A DNA stretch of 64,000 nucleotides. Source: Owenia fusiformis (Eukaryota > Annelida > Polychaeta > Sabellida > Oweniidae). How positions within the stretch are numbered: the first letter of the stretch is position 1; each line of letters begins with the position of its first letter. Shown here piece after piece: positions 1-12,038 of this stretch. The stretch is from NCBI GenBank assembly GCA_903813345.2, contig CAIIXF020000009.1, positions 24,898,740 through 24,962,739 on the forward strand. Direction: 5' to 3'. The position numbers were made by a program, and so were the translations under genes. The notes below the pieces were generated by a model that worked only from the letters and a program-made list of their open reading frames with translations, searched no databases and was not told where the DNA came from.

Positions 1-337
1 ACCATGACTGTAAAGTCCCTGAAGTGATTTTGATTTCACTCTACAGATTTACCATACAGTGAATGAAGATGATTTGTGCCAAATTTGAAGAGCCAAAACA
101 CTATGGTTAGGAAGTTAATTTTTCTGCGGTTGCAGTCACCCCTGACTGCGTTTTTCCTATTTTCCGAGTACAACTGTCTTTTGAGCAGGTGTCCAAGGCA
201 TCTTGTCTTACAACTTACCATTTACAGGAGCTATACATACACAGTCTCTTCTTTATTTCCTGAAAATATGAACATAATTGAACCAGTATTTTTCAAGATA
301 TAGCGATTTTTTGGGTTGCGTTTTTTTTAACACCCTG
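1..337. mobile_element. 3' portion of Tc1/mariner-type element 'B' (copy 1, cut by the window edge)
   Basis: Bases 1-337 match 49495-49746 joined to 50655-50752, including GAATGAAGATGATTTGTGCC and the terminal GGTTGCGTTTTTTTT...AACACCCTG. This copy lacks the 908-bp insert found in copy 2, so it preserves the empty site. No transposase frame is visible. Confidence 0.85.
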
Positions 338-575
338 CACCTGCCGTGCTTCCTGTTAGCTACCATCTCTCAATTCATACCAAGTCGCTGGCCTAAATAA
401 CGAGTTAATCTGCCTATTTAGCAGCATGTAATAATGATCTATGTTCTGTTTGCCACTTTGACCGAGCGGCTCTATCATAATCGATCCTTTCATTGGCATA
501 AAAATCAGGTGATCACTATTTGTTGACTGACATAATTACAACTTCAAAATGATGAGTTAATTTATGAAAATGAAT

Positions 576-628
576 AGGTTAATCCGGTAGCCATTAGCCG
601 CCATTTGCATTCGCGAATACAAGCTTAG
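576..628. repeat. partial copy of a short hairpin MITE
   Basis: Shares GCATTCGCGAATACAAGCT and the AGGTTAAT..GTAGCC lead-in with the right arm of the hairpin at 12039-12201. Only one arm is present here. Confidence 0.6.
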
Positions 629-931
629 TAAACATGACTTAAATATAAAAGATGAAGTTAATTATCAATACAATATCAAGGAAGAAGCTGTTGCAATTGG
701 GACCAAGAAACTAACAAAATAAAACAATTTTAAATGTGATATCCAAAGAGTATAGTAATGGCAAAGTCTTGCAGGGATACCCAATTTCATAAGTATGTTA
801 AAAGTAAGTTAAAACATAAGTATGGCAGTTTAAATTTTAGAAAAACTTGATACATGATGTATTCTAAATTACAGTAGCAATTAGAGTGTTTTACAGCCTT
901 TAATTATTAGATATTGAGTGTCTACAGACTA

Positions 932-1770
932 CATAGTAGCCGAGACAACACAAGTCCCAAGTCTGTATTTTTACTCTCATTTCTTCACTTTTAAGACTTA
1001 AGTCACCACATTTTGCATGCATATTCCTTGCGGAAATCCTAACATAGAATTTTATTGGTTTTGATTATAACTTATTTGTTGAAAATATAGAAACATTTGA
1101 TTCTGATTGGTCTATAATCAAAATTTGCCATTTTCAGCGACAAATGCATTATTTTAACTTTATATAAAAAATCACTCATTATTCCAGTAACCATTTTAAT
1201 CAAATGAATGATGACATATTTGGTATCATCTTTAAGCTTGTAATGTGTGTGTTAATTTGGTACCCGTATTATGACGTCAGATGCTATATATTGTGACATC
1301 ACAGTAGTAACAAACAATCTTAAAGGGGAAATTAAGCACCAAAATGCGGCAAAATAATGGTGTGCCTCCACCACTGTTTTGCCAATTCACTGCTTGCCAC
1401 AATCAATGAATGCATTTCTCATTGGGGTACTCTTCCAATGCATGATCTGATGACTGGCAAAAAATATCTAGGATGATAGTTATTGTCAATAAGATTAGAG
1501 ACACCATATTGTATCTATCATTTATAACTTCAATTTTTATTAATGACGTCAAAATGTTGCATTTGTTACACAAAATGGATAATTCTGATTATGGACCAAT
1601 ACAAATCAAATGTTTCTCTATTTTTAACAAATAAATTATAATCGAAACCAATAAAATTCTATGTTAGGATTTCTTCAAGGAATATGCATGCAAAATATGA
1701 TGACTTAACTCTTAAAAGTGAAGAAATGAGAGTAAAAATACTTGGGACTTGTGTTGTCTCGGCTACTATG
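932..1770. mobile_element. 839-bp foldback element
   Basis: The left arm 932-1135 (starting CATAGTAGCCGAGACAACAC) is the reverse complement of 1565-1770 (ending GTGTTGTCTCGGCTACTATG) over about 200 bp. The interior is AT-rich with no coding frame, as in a non-autonomous foldback/MITE. Confidence 0.85.
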
Positions 1771-2330
1771 CTATAATTATCCCACCAAACGAAGCTCGAG
1801 AGGGATATAGAGAAGATGTCTGTTCATCTGTCTGTCTGTCTGTCTGTCTGTCTATCCCTTCGTCCCTTCGTCTGGGCGATAACTCAAAACTCAAATACTG
1901 GTTGACGGTGCCAATTCAAAATGGCTGCCATTTTTCGTAAAAAATGTAATATTTGATGAATCAAATACTAGTGGACGAATTTGGTGTTTGGTGCAAATTT
2001 TATATTTTTAAGATGGAAGCTGAATTTCAATATGGCCACCATTTTCCGTACAAAAATGTAATCTTTGATAACTCAAATACCAGTGGATGGTTTTGGTCCA
2101 AATTTTATAATATGATGCCTCCGAACACAGAAGCTTTGCTTGAGAAGAAATTTTCAAGATGGCAGCTCATTTTCAAAATGGCCACCATTTTTCATAAAAT
2201 AAAGTCATCTCTGATCACTCTAATACCAGTGGTCGGAGTTGAGTTCGCAACCATTGAGGGAATCCCCGTCAAGTGACGCGGGCATCGGCACCTGCCTTGA
2301 GCCAGGCCAGTGTTTTATTAGTTTTCAAAA
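1771..2330. repeat. microsatellite-anchored interspersed repeat
   Basis: Contains a (TCTG)n tract at about 1822-1855, then several diverged copies of an AAATGGC..CATTTT..TAA..AACTCAAATACCAGTGG unit. A related head (GGGATAT, a GTCCGTC-type tract, ATAACTCAAATA) recurs at about 17600-17700, so this is a dispersed family. Confidence 0.6.
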
Positions 2331-2549
2331 TATTGGAAGTCATATTAAAACATGAGATCATAAGACAGAGTAATTCAGTCAAAGGGACAGTCTCATAGAG
2401 AAAAATAATATTTTTTAAATATATCATAAATCACACAGGTAAATACACTTCATTTTTAATCTGGTATGGTCAAATGTTGATTTTCACCCTGCTAAGAGAA
2501 TATATTTTTAGCAGCTAAGTAGAAAAAGGGCATATAAGTGAAGACTCAC

Positions 2550-4687
2550 GTGTCTGTCTGGTCCAGGTATATGATATGACTGGTGCCCTGGAATGTATTA
2601 AACATATGGACCCTGACTTTCTTGCTAAGTGCTGCAGTGCCGTTGAAGAAATCTTCAAAAGTTAGCAGTTTGTCTGGGTTACACTCCATTAGTGAAGACA
2701 GCAATGTAGTCAAAAGGATCTTCAAACCTCTGAAATCAAATTTTTTCAATCGTTCAATAATTTTAAGTTTTTTATAGATTTAGTTATACGTGTACTTGTA
2801 TATTGTAAATTGCTTTTATTTGCCACTATTTGATTTGGCAGATTGGGTAAATTTTGAAAATTCAGGTGCTATACACTCTAAAAAAATATTACTTGACAGC
2901 TAGCTGAAGTAATTTGATTGATAACTAAGTAATTTATAAATTACTTGTGTCACCTAAAATGTAATCATATTACTTAGTAATTGTTTATTTGTGTGAATTA
3001 CTTACTTTAGTAATTGTAATACTTTATTTGTAAATAAATTGTTTCTGTTTTTGTTTTATTTGCATATAAAAGTAATAATATTACTAGGTAATTTTATTCC
3101 CCATTTGCATTTTAACATTTCATTAATAGTAATACTAGCAATGTAAATGAATTACTATGTTTAATAGCATTTAATTGAAAATACATTATTTAGTCATTCT
3201 TTTAACATTCAAATTACTATATTGAAATATTATAATACTAGCAATGTAAATAAATGGTACCAAATAAATGTTTAATTGCACTAAATTCAAATTACTGAGT
3301 AATCTTTTTAATATTTGAATTACTTTATAGATATATGATAATACCAGCAATGTAAAGGAATTACTAAGTTTAATTGCATTAAATTGGAAATACGTTACTG
3401 AGTAATCTTTTGATATTTAAGTTACTATATAGCAATAGCAATGTTAATGAATTAATATGTTTAACTGCAATAAAATGATAAGATTATACTGAGTAATTCT
3501 AATACTTAGTATTCTAAATTTTTAAAATAGTAATTAAATTACTTAATGTAGTTTGATATCATGTTTTTTAATATTTTTAAAATCAAGATTTAATTCTTTA
3601 TTAAAAGAAACTGTAACAAAATTATAAAATTATAAATTTGCAAAGAACTATGTCAATTTTATGTGAAGCTGATTAACAAACAATTAATTAATGCTAACTC
3701 TATTTGATATTAACCTAATAAGACAAACTCTATTTTGTGGTATTCAGTTAACTATTAGGTCTGGTCCCCAAAAGTAAGGTTACAATTTGTTCAAAGTGCT
3801 GCATGTAATGATGGACATATGTGTAAACTTGAGAACAAAAGAATTCTCTTGATAATATGTAAATAAATCCTAGCCAAGTTAAAAAAAGAAAAAAAGTCTT
3901 GAACAAATTATTCAATTTCTAATTAGGTAATTTCAATACTTAAGTAATATAATTACTTAGTAATGTTATCCTCAAATATAAAATACCCTTTGGAACAAAA
4001 CAATTACTTATAGAATAGAGTAAAATAATTACTTAATAAGTATAATTATTTATAATTCAAGTAATTTTTTAATTACTCAATATAGTAATTCAGTCAAAAT
4101 AATACTATGCTAGTAATATAATTACAAAAATGAAAAACCCTTTGGGACAAAAACAATTACCTGACCTAGTAATTAAATTACTTGTGAATACAAAGATAAT
4201 ACAAACTTAAGTAATTATTTTTTAGAGTGTATAATTTGGCGGATTTAACCATCACTAAAATACAGATATGGGAGAGCTAGCTAGAGGAAGTCAAGTGTCT
4301 GGGTTACTCTTGGGTGACATAGGGAGGTTTTACTTTTATATATGAGTTAAAATGTAAAAATGGGGTTACAATCAAAATATTGAAAGGATTCTCAATGAGA
4401 CCTGAAGTCCCGGGATTTGGCAATTTCTATCAATCCGCCAAATCAGCCAAGGTCTGTTCATACATTGACTCAGGGACTCAAATTCAATTTTATCAGATGC
4501 AAGTTCATTGTGGAATATTGGAATAACCCAGCATCTTTATTTTTATGATGTTTAATGTAAGCATTGGCTATCTTACATAGACATGGCACAGGATTCAGGG
4601 AGTGCCTTGCTCCATTTTATAGGGCCATTAGGAGTCTCTTGTACACCTGATATCACACCACTCTCCTTCTCTGTGGTTATCCTATGC
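2550..4687 (-). CDS. TBK1: TBK1 coding exons 6-7: kinase C-lobe end and start of ubiquitin-like domain
   Basis: Exon 6 (4687-4577) reads [19 protein letters not shown], matching the TBK1 segment that follows the C-lobe insert. Exon 7 (2729-2550) reads [17 protein letters not shown], then [10 protein letters not shown] and [18 protein letters not shown], which is the kinase end and the first strands of the ubiquitin-like domain. The donor is GTGAGT (minus strand 2549-2544), phase 2. The next exon is not visible between 1 and 2549. Confidence 0.9.
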
Positions 4688-7600
4688 CTGAAATTAAAGA
4701 AAATAACGAGGCATTAACACGCAAATGTTACCACCTGCAATTTGTTAAAGATGCAGACCGCCAAACACCAACCACCAACCACCGAACACTGTCCACAAAA
4801 AGTGACATATTATAAGTAAATTAATTAAGAAATTAAATTTGTTTGGAGACATGATTTATTTCTTGAGGAAAGGTGATTACATTCAGGGACTTTTCAGGTA
4901 TTGGATTTTGGGGTTAAATTGAGATGACAGCGATTGGTAAAATGAGTTATCTCTATGAGGACATACCACAGGGACCACTTACTGTATAAGTTGTAATTTT
5001 GCCTAATCATTTAATTTAATCATTTTCTTATTGCCTCATTTTTGGCAGGTTCCAAAAACATCTTCATAATGTTATCCAATGTGAAGTTTTCTTTCAAGAA
5101 CTAAGTGATATATCAAAATGAAGCAAATCATGAATTAAATAATTGTAAAAACGGATTAAATTTATGGTGAAAATCATACCAATGTCATGGAAAAAGTATG
5201 ATGGTGAATTGAACTATTAACTTTCTAATTGTATGTACTAATCTTGGAGATTAATAAATGGATCTAAAATATACACCTGTCTGATCATGATCAGAAACAA
5301 TTGAAGATACAATCCACTATATTTCTGTCTAATATTGTTTGCCTTGCGGCATTTTTACATTCAAACAATAATACGTATCAATTCAAGCTATAGTATTTCA
5401 ATTTCATCGTGCATTTCCATCATGAACACTATTGGGCCTGTCAGCATTAGCCAAGGGTGTTCACTAGTACTTTTTCAAAAAAACTCCAGGGGGTGAACAT
5501 GTGACAACTCTGGCCCAAAATCACTTTAAAAGTGCTCAGAATGGTGAAAAACTGCATGATTTTGAAAGAATTTTTGGTCAAAGGGGGTCCCAGAACCCCG
5601 TCCCCTGGCTACGAGCCTGAGCCTATTTAAACAACAATCAAAGTAACAAGTGTAAGTGATTTACTCACTAAGAAATTAAGAACAAAATGTAACTCTTTTT
5701 GAGGCACACTCACATCATCTGTTTGTTCTCCCTGCCCCCATACGGTCTAAATGGCAGTTCCCCTGTTGCTACATGGTAAAGGGTAACCCCTAAACTCCAG
5801 AGGTCAACCTTAGCACTGAACCCTTCATCCTTCCCATGAGGAATCTGCAGCAATGCACGTCCATACATATCTGGGTGCTGAAATAGGAAAATAAAGTACT
5901 ATATAAGAATGACGTACATTTAATTTCACATTAAAAAGAAACTACCTATAAATATACCTAATGGTGATGGAAGGTGAAATAACATATTATAGAGGCCTTA
6001 ATATTAACATACCAAATATTCTTCTGTGCCACATAGGGACATAAAGGCCTGGTCATCTGCCAATTCCCGCGCTGCCCCAAAGTCTGTAAGCTTGTAGACA
6101 TGCCCCCCATCCTCTGCTATGAAGCATAACACATTGCCAGGTTTAATGTCCCTGTGTACTACACCCTTGCTTCTAAGGTGCTCCAAACCAGCTGCTGTAA
6201 TACATAGGACAAGAATATTGAAGCACATGGAAACTTGTTAAGTGGAACAACTCTGTTAGTGGAATACTTTTCAGAATCCCAAGACCTATTGATGTAAAGT
6301 AAAAAAGCTGAATACCTCTAAAGTGGAACACTTATCAGAGTCCCAAGACCAACTGACGTTAAGTAAAAAAGCTGAATACCTCTCAAGTGGAACACTTTTT
6401 AGAGGTACCAAAGGTTTTCCACTTAGACATTTTTTTACTGTACATGTAATTTACAATGTTGATTTTGAATAAAATTTGGTAGGGGCATGAGTGGAGTTAT
6501 GGCTAAATGTTTCAAGATGGATGGAGAAATGGGCGTAAAACATGCAAGAGGGTAGCAGTCAGTAAGGCAACAAACCACGCAATTATAAATAAGACAAAAA
6601 GTAGGCTATTTACTAAAATATTCCTACTTCTTTCAAGCTACAATCAACCACCTGGCCAATGAGACCTCTATGAAATACTGAATGTAATGGGTAACTCATT
6701 GGAGAAAACAGGGAATTCCCATATAAACTGTTTTTACCTATATCACATAGGACTGTGAGGAACTCCTCCTCGGGGAGACCAAATGAATTCTGTGGTTCAG
6801 CCAGCACAGAATAGAGACTCCCTCCTGTACATAGCTCCATCACTAGCACCTTAATACCAGTGTTTTTCTGAAAATACATATAACTACAGTATTTCAGAAC
6901 AGTGATTCTTAAAACATTATAACATATGGAATGATGGGACTTATGACTGGTTGTTCACTTTGATATAAGTTTCTAACTGTTTTTATTTAAATATTTTTTG
7001 GTGTTTTACCTGCACGAAGCCTGTACTAATATGTTTCTGATGTTTTAGTCAGGAAGAGGGTCTTTTGAGAATATTCTTGAATAGGTAACTTAATGTTTGA
7101 CAAGGGCCTTCAAATACACAAAAAATATTGATATTAAGTTGTTCTAAAAGTTGCTAAAAGAGTTTGGAATTAAAACATTATTAATTCAAAAGTTACACTA
7201 AACTGAAAAATGTTCAAAGGTTTGGCCCACCTTGATTCCAGTATGAATGTGTTGGATTATAATTTGATTTCATATTAGAAAGATGAGCCTGATAAATGTG
7301 TAAGAAAGCATCAACAATTTCCCTGTCATAACTTAGTCATCCGAACATACAGTTATTTTAACTTTAATTTTCATAATTATAACAACTGCCCCTAGCTAAA
7401 TAAATGTTATGGACTGTTCAGGGGAAAGAAACGCATCCAGTATTTTCGTCTGGCACAACTGGAAATACTGGACGCAAACCTCGTACGTAGTCGAGGTACG
7501 TGTAATTTTACAACGAAAATACTGGACACATTTCTACCCCCTGCTGTTATATGAAGATATATCAGATAAGATAGCACTACCATTAGCTTCAGGTGCATGT

Positions 7601-9681
7601 TACAACATTAAATATACTGTATTTACACCTGCAGTCCAAAGTACACAACACATTGAAATTGCACAACTGACTAATTGAAAACAAAAAAATGTTGATTTTA
7701 ATGTACTGGTAAAAGGGCAACCCATATTTCCAATTTTTACTTTCCCTTGTTTCACAACAACATGTCAATGCTCAAAGAATGGGATCTTATAATAAGCTCT
7801 AGCTCTAGCTCCCCCCCCCCCTATGGACACCCACCCATGATTATAGTTATGTGCTTTTCCTTTGACAAAATATGATACTGCTCCACAAATGTACATGTAA
7901 TACTTCTACTGGAAAGTTATGAATAGATTTTATCGATGCTAAGTGAATACCATGTAATCAGTAAGTAACTTAAAATAGCATACGGACCCTCAGGGACACC
8001 TTTGTTTGATATAGTCAAGATTTATCTTGAAAAAGTTACAGGGCAGCCTTTGTTAAACTTTTTAAATGTTTGCTTTTCCATTAGTCAACATACAGTACAA
8101 TTGCTGTACTTCTTAACACCATGATACTGAGCAACTTGCTGTATTGGTAATTCATTGTATAGATATTTCAAAAGCATTATTGAACACAGTGTGTCATGCT
8201 TGGGCGTCTAATACCCTCATATCAGTAGAAAAGGTTCTGTAATATATGTTTTCATAGAATAAAAATAATAGCCATTCTAACATGTCTCTTCTCAAGCCAC
8301 AAAACAATTGAAATACCTAATAATCATTTTTGTATTTATTTTTGTTTATTGTAGTAAATTTCAGCAAATTGAGATCAAACAGCTGTGAATAAAATATAAA
8401 TAAGATTTGGAGAGAGACTGATTCTAACGTGCATTTCCCTAGAACAAGAAGATATCTACAATGACTTCCCCCCTCCATATGCCACAGCCTACCCAGGGGT
8501 GCATACCTCATCCTCAACAGCCAGTAACCGTACAACATTTGGATGGTCCAGTTTCTTAAGGACGTCAAACTCTCTCATCTGCACAGCCGCAGGTCGGTAC
8601 CTGCTCTGCATATTGAATGTCTTTACTGCACATTCTTCACCAGTATTCTAGAAAATATTTAACGTTAATGTTCATTCAGTACAAATACTAAAATATCTTT
8701 TATGGTATTCAGGGCATTTCACCCAGTTATTAAAGCAACTGGACATTTCACCCAGTTATTGAAGCATCTGGGGAATAACATGGTTCACCCAGGCTCCAGT
8801 TATAAGTGCATCTGGGCATTAATAGGGCATTTCACCAAATTATCAAAGCAAATGGAAATTTCACCTAGTTATTGAAGCAACTGGACATTTCACCCAGTTA
8901 TTGAAGCATCTGGGGAATAACATGGTTCACCCAGCACCCAGGCTCCAGTTATTAGTGCATCTGGGCATTAATAGGGCATTTCACCAAATTATTAAAGCAA
9001 ATGGAAATTTCAACCAGTTAATTATTAAAGCAACTGGACATTTCACCCAGTTATTGAAGCATCTGGGAAATAACATGGTTCAACCAGGCTCCAGTTATTA
9101 GTGCATCTGGGCATTAATAGGGCATTTCACCAAATTATTAAAGCAAATGGAAATTTCACCCAGTTATTAAAAGCAACTGGAAATTTCACCCAGTTATTGA
9201 AGCATCTGGGAAATAACATGGTTCAACCAGGCTCCAGTTATTAGTGCATCTGGGCATTAATAGGGCATTTCACCAAATTATCAAAGCAAATGGAAATTTC
9301 ACCCAATTATTGAAGCATTCTTGACATTTCACTGTACCCTGTTATCAAATTAATTAAGAAAAGACTCTTTCTTATCAGATTCAAATTGGTAGAATTGTAA
9401 TTTTACAGCAAGCTTTAAACCCCACATTGCCTTAATTTTACATTTTAAAGTTACAGGGCCTGAGTAGAAAGTTAAGCTCCCCTAGCATCAGAAGGATTTT
9501 GCCACTTGCAGTGTGTGATGTATTTTGCAGCTCTTAATGGGCCAGATTTTACACCTAAATTTCCTGTCGAGCACTGTACCTTATTTCTGCCTTTATAAAC
9601 TGCTCCTGTGGCTCCACTTCCAAGAGGTTCATTCGTGAACCAAATATAATTCATAGACCCATGCAGGTGGTGGCTGCCCAT
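2550..9681 (-). CDS. TBK1: TBK1/IKK-epsilon serine/threonine kinase, 5' part (7 coding exons, 3' end outside window)
   Basis: Exons in transcript order: 9681-9580, 8647-8507, 6867-6738, 6194-6013, 5877-5714, 4687-4577, 2729-2550. All have GT donors and AG acceptors, phases agree, and about 336 residues are encoded without a stop. The order matches vertebrate TBK1: glycine loop ([11 protein letters not shown]), VAIK-type lysine (ECAVKTF), hinge ([11 protein letters not shown]), catalytic loop ([11 protein letters not shown]), DFG with TDFGAAREL, activation loop ([18 protein letters not shown]), then [12 protein letters not shown] and the start of the ubiquitin-like domain. The family phosphorylates IRF-type factors and autophagy receptors downstream of STING or MAVS. 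The serine aligned with the TBK1 activation-loop Ser172 (F-M-S-L) is present, so the kinase looks activatable. The rest of the ubiquitin-like domain and the coiled coils must lie left of position 1. Vertebrate TBK1 and IKBKE probably correspond to one invertebrate gene, so the TBK1 label is an orthology inference. Confidence 0.93.
2871..4232. mobile_element. 1.36-kb AT-rich MITE in the last visible TBK1 intron
   Basis: Ends are inverted repeats: ATACACTCTAAAAAAATATT at the left, TTATTTTTTAGAGTGTAT at the right. The inside is a patchwork of TTACT/AGTAAT motifs and a diverged AGCAATGTAAATGAATTACT unit. No coding frame is visible. Confidence 0.82.
5714..8647 (-). CDS. TBK1: TBK1 coding exons 2-5: kinase core
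   Basis: Exon 2 (8647-8507) carries the catalytic lysine and the helix-C region ([18 protein letters not shown]). Exon 3 (6867-6738) carries the hinge. Exon 4 (6194-6013) carries HRD and DFG. Exon 5 (5877-5714) carries HPDMYGRA to LPFRPYGG. Junction phases are 0, 0, 1, 0, 2 and rebuild an uninterrupted kinase. At the start of exon 4 there are tandem CAG acceptors; using the first gives [10 protein letters not shown], which best matches the family. Confidence 0.92.
6259..6400. repeat. two tandem copies of a 64-bp unit
   Basis: TGGAACACTTATCAGAGTCC through AAAGCTGAATACCTCTCAAG repeats with few changes, with a partial third copy at the 3' end. Confidence 0.7.
8711..9335. repeat. tandem array of a ~145-bp unit in TBK1 intron 1
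   Basis: The motif AATAGGGCATTTCACCAAAT recurs at about 8821, 8970, 9116 and 9259, with TTTCACCCAGTTATTGAAGC subunits between. About four copies with smaller internal repeats. Confidence 0.85.
9580..9681 (-). CDS. TBK1: TBK1 coding exon 1: start codon and glycine-rich loop
   Basis: ATG at 9681-9679 opens 34 codons ending GRNK, with donor GTACAG. The peptide contains [16 protein letters not shown], the ATP-binding loop. A second in-frame Met lies at codon 10 and could be the true start, since vertebrate TBK1 begins only a few residues before the equivalent tryptophan. Upstream on the minus strand, a TTTATTTGCAG acceptor near 9758 suggests that the 5' UTR is itself spliced. Confidence 0.88.
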
Positions 9682-9758
9682 TGTGATATTTATTGAATAT
9701 GATACTAGTGGTTCAAGGTGTATTCAGATTTCAGGATGCTTTGGTTGACTTGGAAAAA
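9682..9758 (-). promoter_or_regulatory. TBK1: probable TBK1 5' UTR segment
   Basis: Lies between the start codon and a minus-strand acceptor (pyrimidine-rich tract then TTTGCAG) near 9758. Inferred only from the splice motif. Confidence 0.4.
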
Positions 9759-9924
9759 ACCTGCAAATAAAAAAAGTTTTGAGACATTTGACCATGCTGT
9801 AGAAGTTAGCTAGCAGGGGTGTCCCCAGGAAAGAAATTGAAAGCCCTGTTATTAACAAATGTGTCCAAGTCAAAATGTAAAAATGTGTGGAACGGTCAGC
9901 TTACACAGTCTATGTAACCATATG

Positions 9925-10271
9925 TCATGACTGTGGTAATGTTGAAGCCTGATATGACCGTGACAATCGTCACAAGGCCTGTTATGACTGTGGTTATGTT
10001 AAAGCCTGATATGACCGTGACAATGGTTGCGAGGCCTGTCATAACCCTGGTTATGTACAAGCCTGATACGACTGTGACAATCGTCGCAAGGCCTGTCGTG
10101 ACTGTGGTAATGTTAAAGCCTGATATGACCATGAGAATGATTGCAAGCCTGTCATAACCCTGGTAATGTTAAAGCCTGATACATGTATGACTGTGACAAT
10201 GGTTGCAAGGCCTGTCATGACCGTGGTAATGTTAAAGCACGATATAACCGTGACAATGGTTATATTAAATG
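9925..10271. repeat. 57-bp minisatellite upstream of TBK1
   Basis: The unit AAGCCTGATATGACCGTGAC.. AAGGCCTGTTATGACTGTGG.. starts at about 9947, 10004, 10061, 10118, 10174 and 10236. Spacing is 56-62 bp over about six copies. The long opposite-strand ORFs here are only repeat translation. Confidence 0.9.
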
Positions 10272-10768
10272 ACATTTAATAGCATGAGAATACTGTAATG
10301 AAAAATTTCATCGTTTAACTACCTTTAATATGTAAATCTAGACTACTATACATGGAACTCACATACGTTTATACTTAAAATCTTAGATTCATTTTTAACT
10401 CATAATTCATTTCCAATAGATAATAGATTATCTATCGAAAGCCCATGATAATAGCAAGAGGTGAAAAATAAAATAAGTCATAAATGTCATATAAATGGTA
10501 CTGTCTGCCGCACCAGGCTTTCACGATAACACTAACCACGGTCACAGCTCTGTAAGTAAGTCTGTCTGTCTGTAAGTCTTGCAACAGATAGGGTCTCCTC
10601 CTTTCCGTACTTGGTATAACCTGATAACTTATAACCTATAGATAACATAACTTAAGGCGGGGAGGGGGCTTCTGTTCACTATGCAGTCTACTACTCTTGG
10701 TCGAGCGTGTCACCCCCACAGTGATAGTGCTGACTGTGGTCACACCCCCCTCTCTAATATTCTAATAT
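10272..10768. other. intergenic, nothing recognised
   Basis: Unique AT-rich sequence with a short TCTG tract (10560-10575) and a GC-richer stretch near 10657-10750. It could include the TBK1 promoter if the 5' UTR is spliced, but no core element is clear. Confidence 0.4.
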
Positions 10769-11592
10769 CACAGGCTGGTATCGAAAGATTTGTCCGCTGT
10801 GACGGAGCATGCTATTTTTCATAAAAACACTAAGAATGCTCCACGATTTATTTTCATATGTTTCGTTATATCAAAGATAATTACTTACTCCATGCAATGG
10901 ATATATCATTTGCGTGTAACCTTCACTTCTGTTTGAAGTCTAATAACGCTAGGAGTAAAATCTATTGAAAACAGCGCCAGAGTATCAAACTCTAAAATGT
11001 ACCATTTCTTTTTTAATTTTTTAATGGCATGATATAGTGACACGATAATATTAACATATGTTTTCACCATAACTCTGAATGTATTAATGAAATATTAATG
11101 CATTGGGTCTTTTTAATTTTTTTATAAAAAATAATATTAATATTTTTTGTCCGCTGTGACGGAGTATTTTCACAGTTCACATTTGCAACTGCTCCGTCAC
11201 AGCGGACAAAAAAACTAAACATTATTTTCTATAAAAGAATTAAAAAGACCAAATACATCAACATCTCATCTATACCTTCATAGTTATGCTGAAACCATGT
11301 GTAAATATTATCGTGTCACTATATCGTGCCATTAGAAAGTTAAACAAGAAATGGTACATTTTGAAGTATGATACTCCAGCGCCATTTTCAATAGCTTTTC
11401 TTCCCAGCGTAATTGGACTTCAAACAGAAGTGAAAGTTACCCGCAAATGATAACTCCATTGCATGGAGTAAGTAATTTTGTATGGTATAACGAAACATGT
11501 GAGTTAAAAATAAATCGTGAAGTATTCTTAGTGTTTTTATGAAAAATAGCATGCTCCGTCACAGCGGACAAATATTTCGATACCAGCCTGTG
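10769..11592. mobile_element. 824-bp near-complete palindrome (foldback element)
   Basis: CACAGGCTGGTA at the left and TACCAGCCTGTG at the right bound two arms of about 390-400 bp that are reverse complements of each other. TGTCCGCTGTGACGGAG or its complement occurs four times, at both ends and flanking the small centre near 11181. Confidence 0.9.
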
Positions 11593-12038
11593 AATATAGG
11601 CTACAAAATGTGAGAGGGAGGGGTAACTTACTCCCTCGGTATGTGAATAGCTTATGTTCTTCCAGGTTCGGCCACACAATATATGCCAAGGGTTGATACA
11701 GGTTCCTTTGGATCTCGGGACTAAATATTCTAACCTCGAGGTTTCATTTCTGAGAAATTTTCAAAAAAAGAAAAAAGAATGTAAAAATTTGACTGTCATA
11801 TTCTGTTTCTAGGATAGAAAAGCGCTTATACATATAGTTTTTACTTACCAGTAGATAAAAGACTAGAGCATAACATGATACACAATGCCTAAAACAATAT
11901 ATTTGGATATAAAATTACCAAATAAACGATGAGTAACTGTCATACTCTTTTATTTTGGTATCGCACTTCCGTATTCCAAAACGAGGCTTAGGGGAACCCC
12001 CTTTGTTCATCCTTTGGACTCCACGGATTAATAATTTA

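Larger units (their letters stand above)
4233..9579. other. TBK1 introns: unannotated parts
   Basis: Between exons the introns hold dispersed-repeat-like sequence (for example 5440-5630, with CCCAGAACCCCGTCCCCTGG) and a 64-bp unit repeated twice at about 6259-6400. They also hold a C9-10 tract at about 7811 and the ~145-bp tandem array listed separately. I see no further genes. Confidence 0.5.

Noticed and set aside
1-2549. Search for the remaining TBK1 exons (rest of ubiquitin-like domain, coiled coils)
   Set aside because: Only repeat-derived sequence and no minus-strand frame with TBK1 similarity was found, so the 3' part is taken to lie outside the window.
9896-10275. Opposite-strand ORFs of Thr/Val/Ile repeats
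   Set aside because: Translation of the 57-bp minisatellite only.
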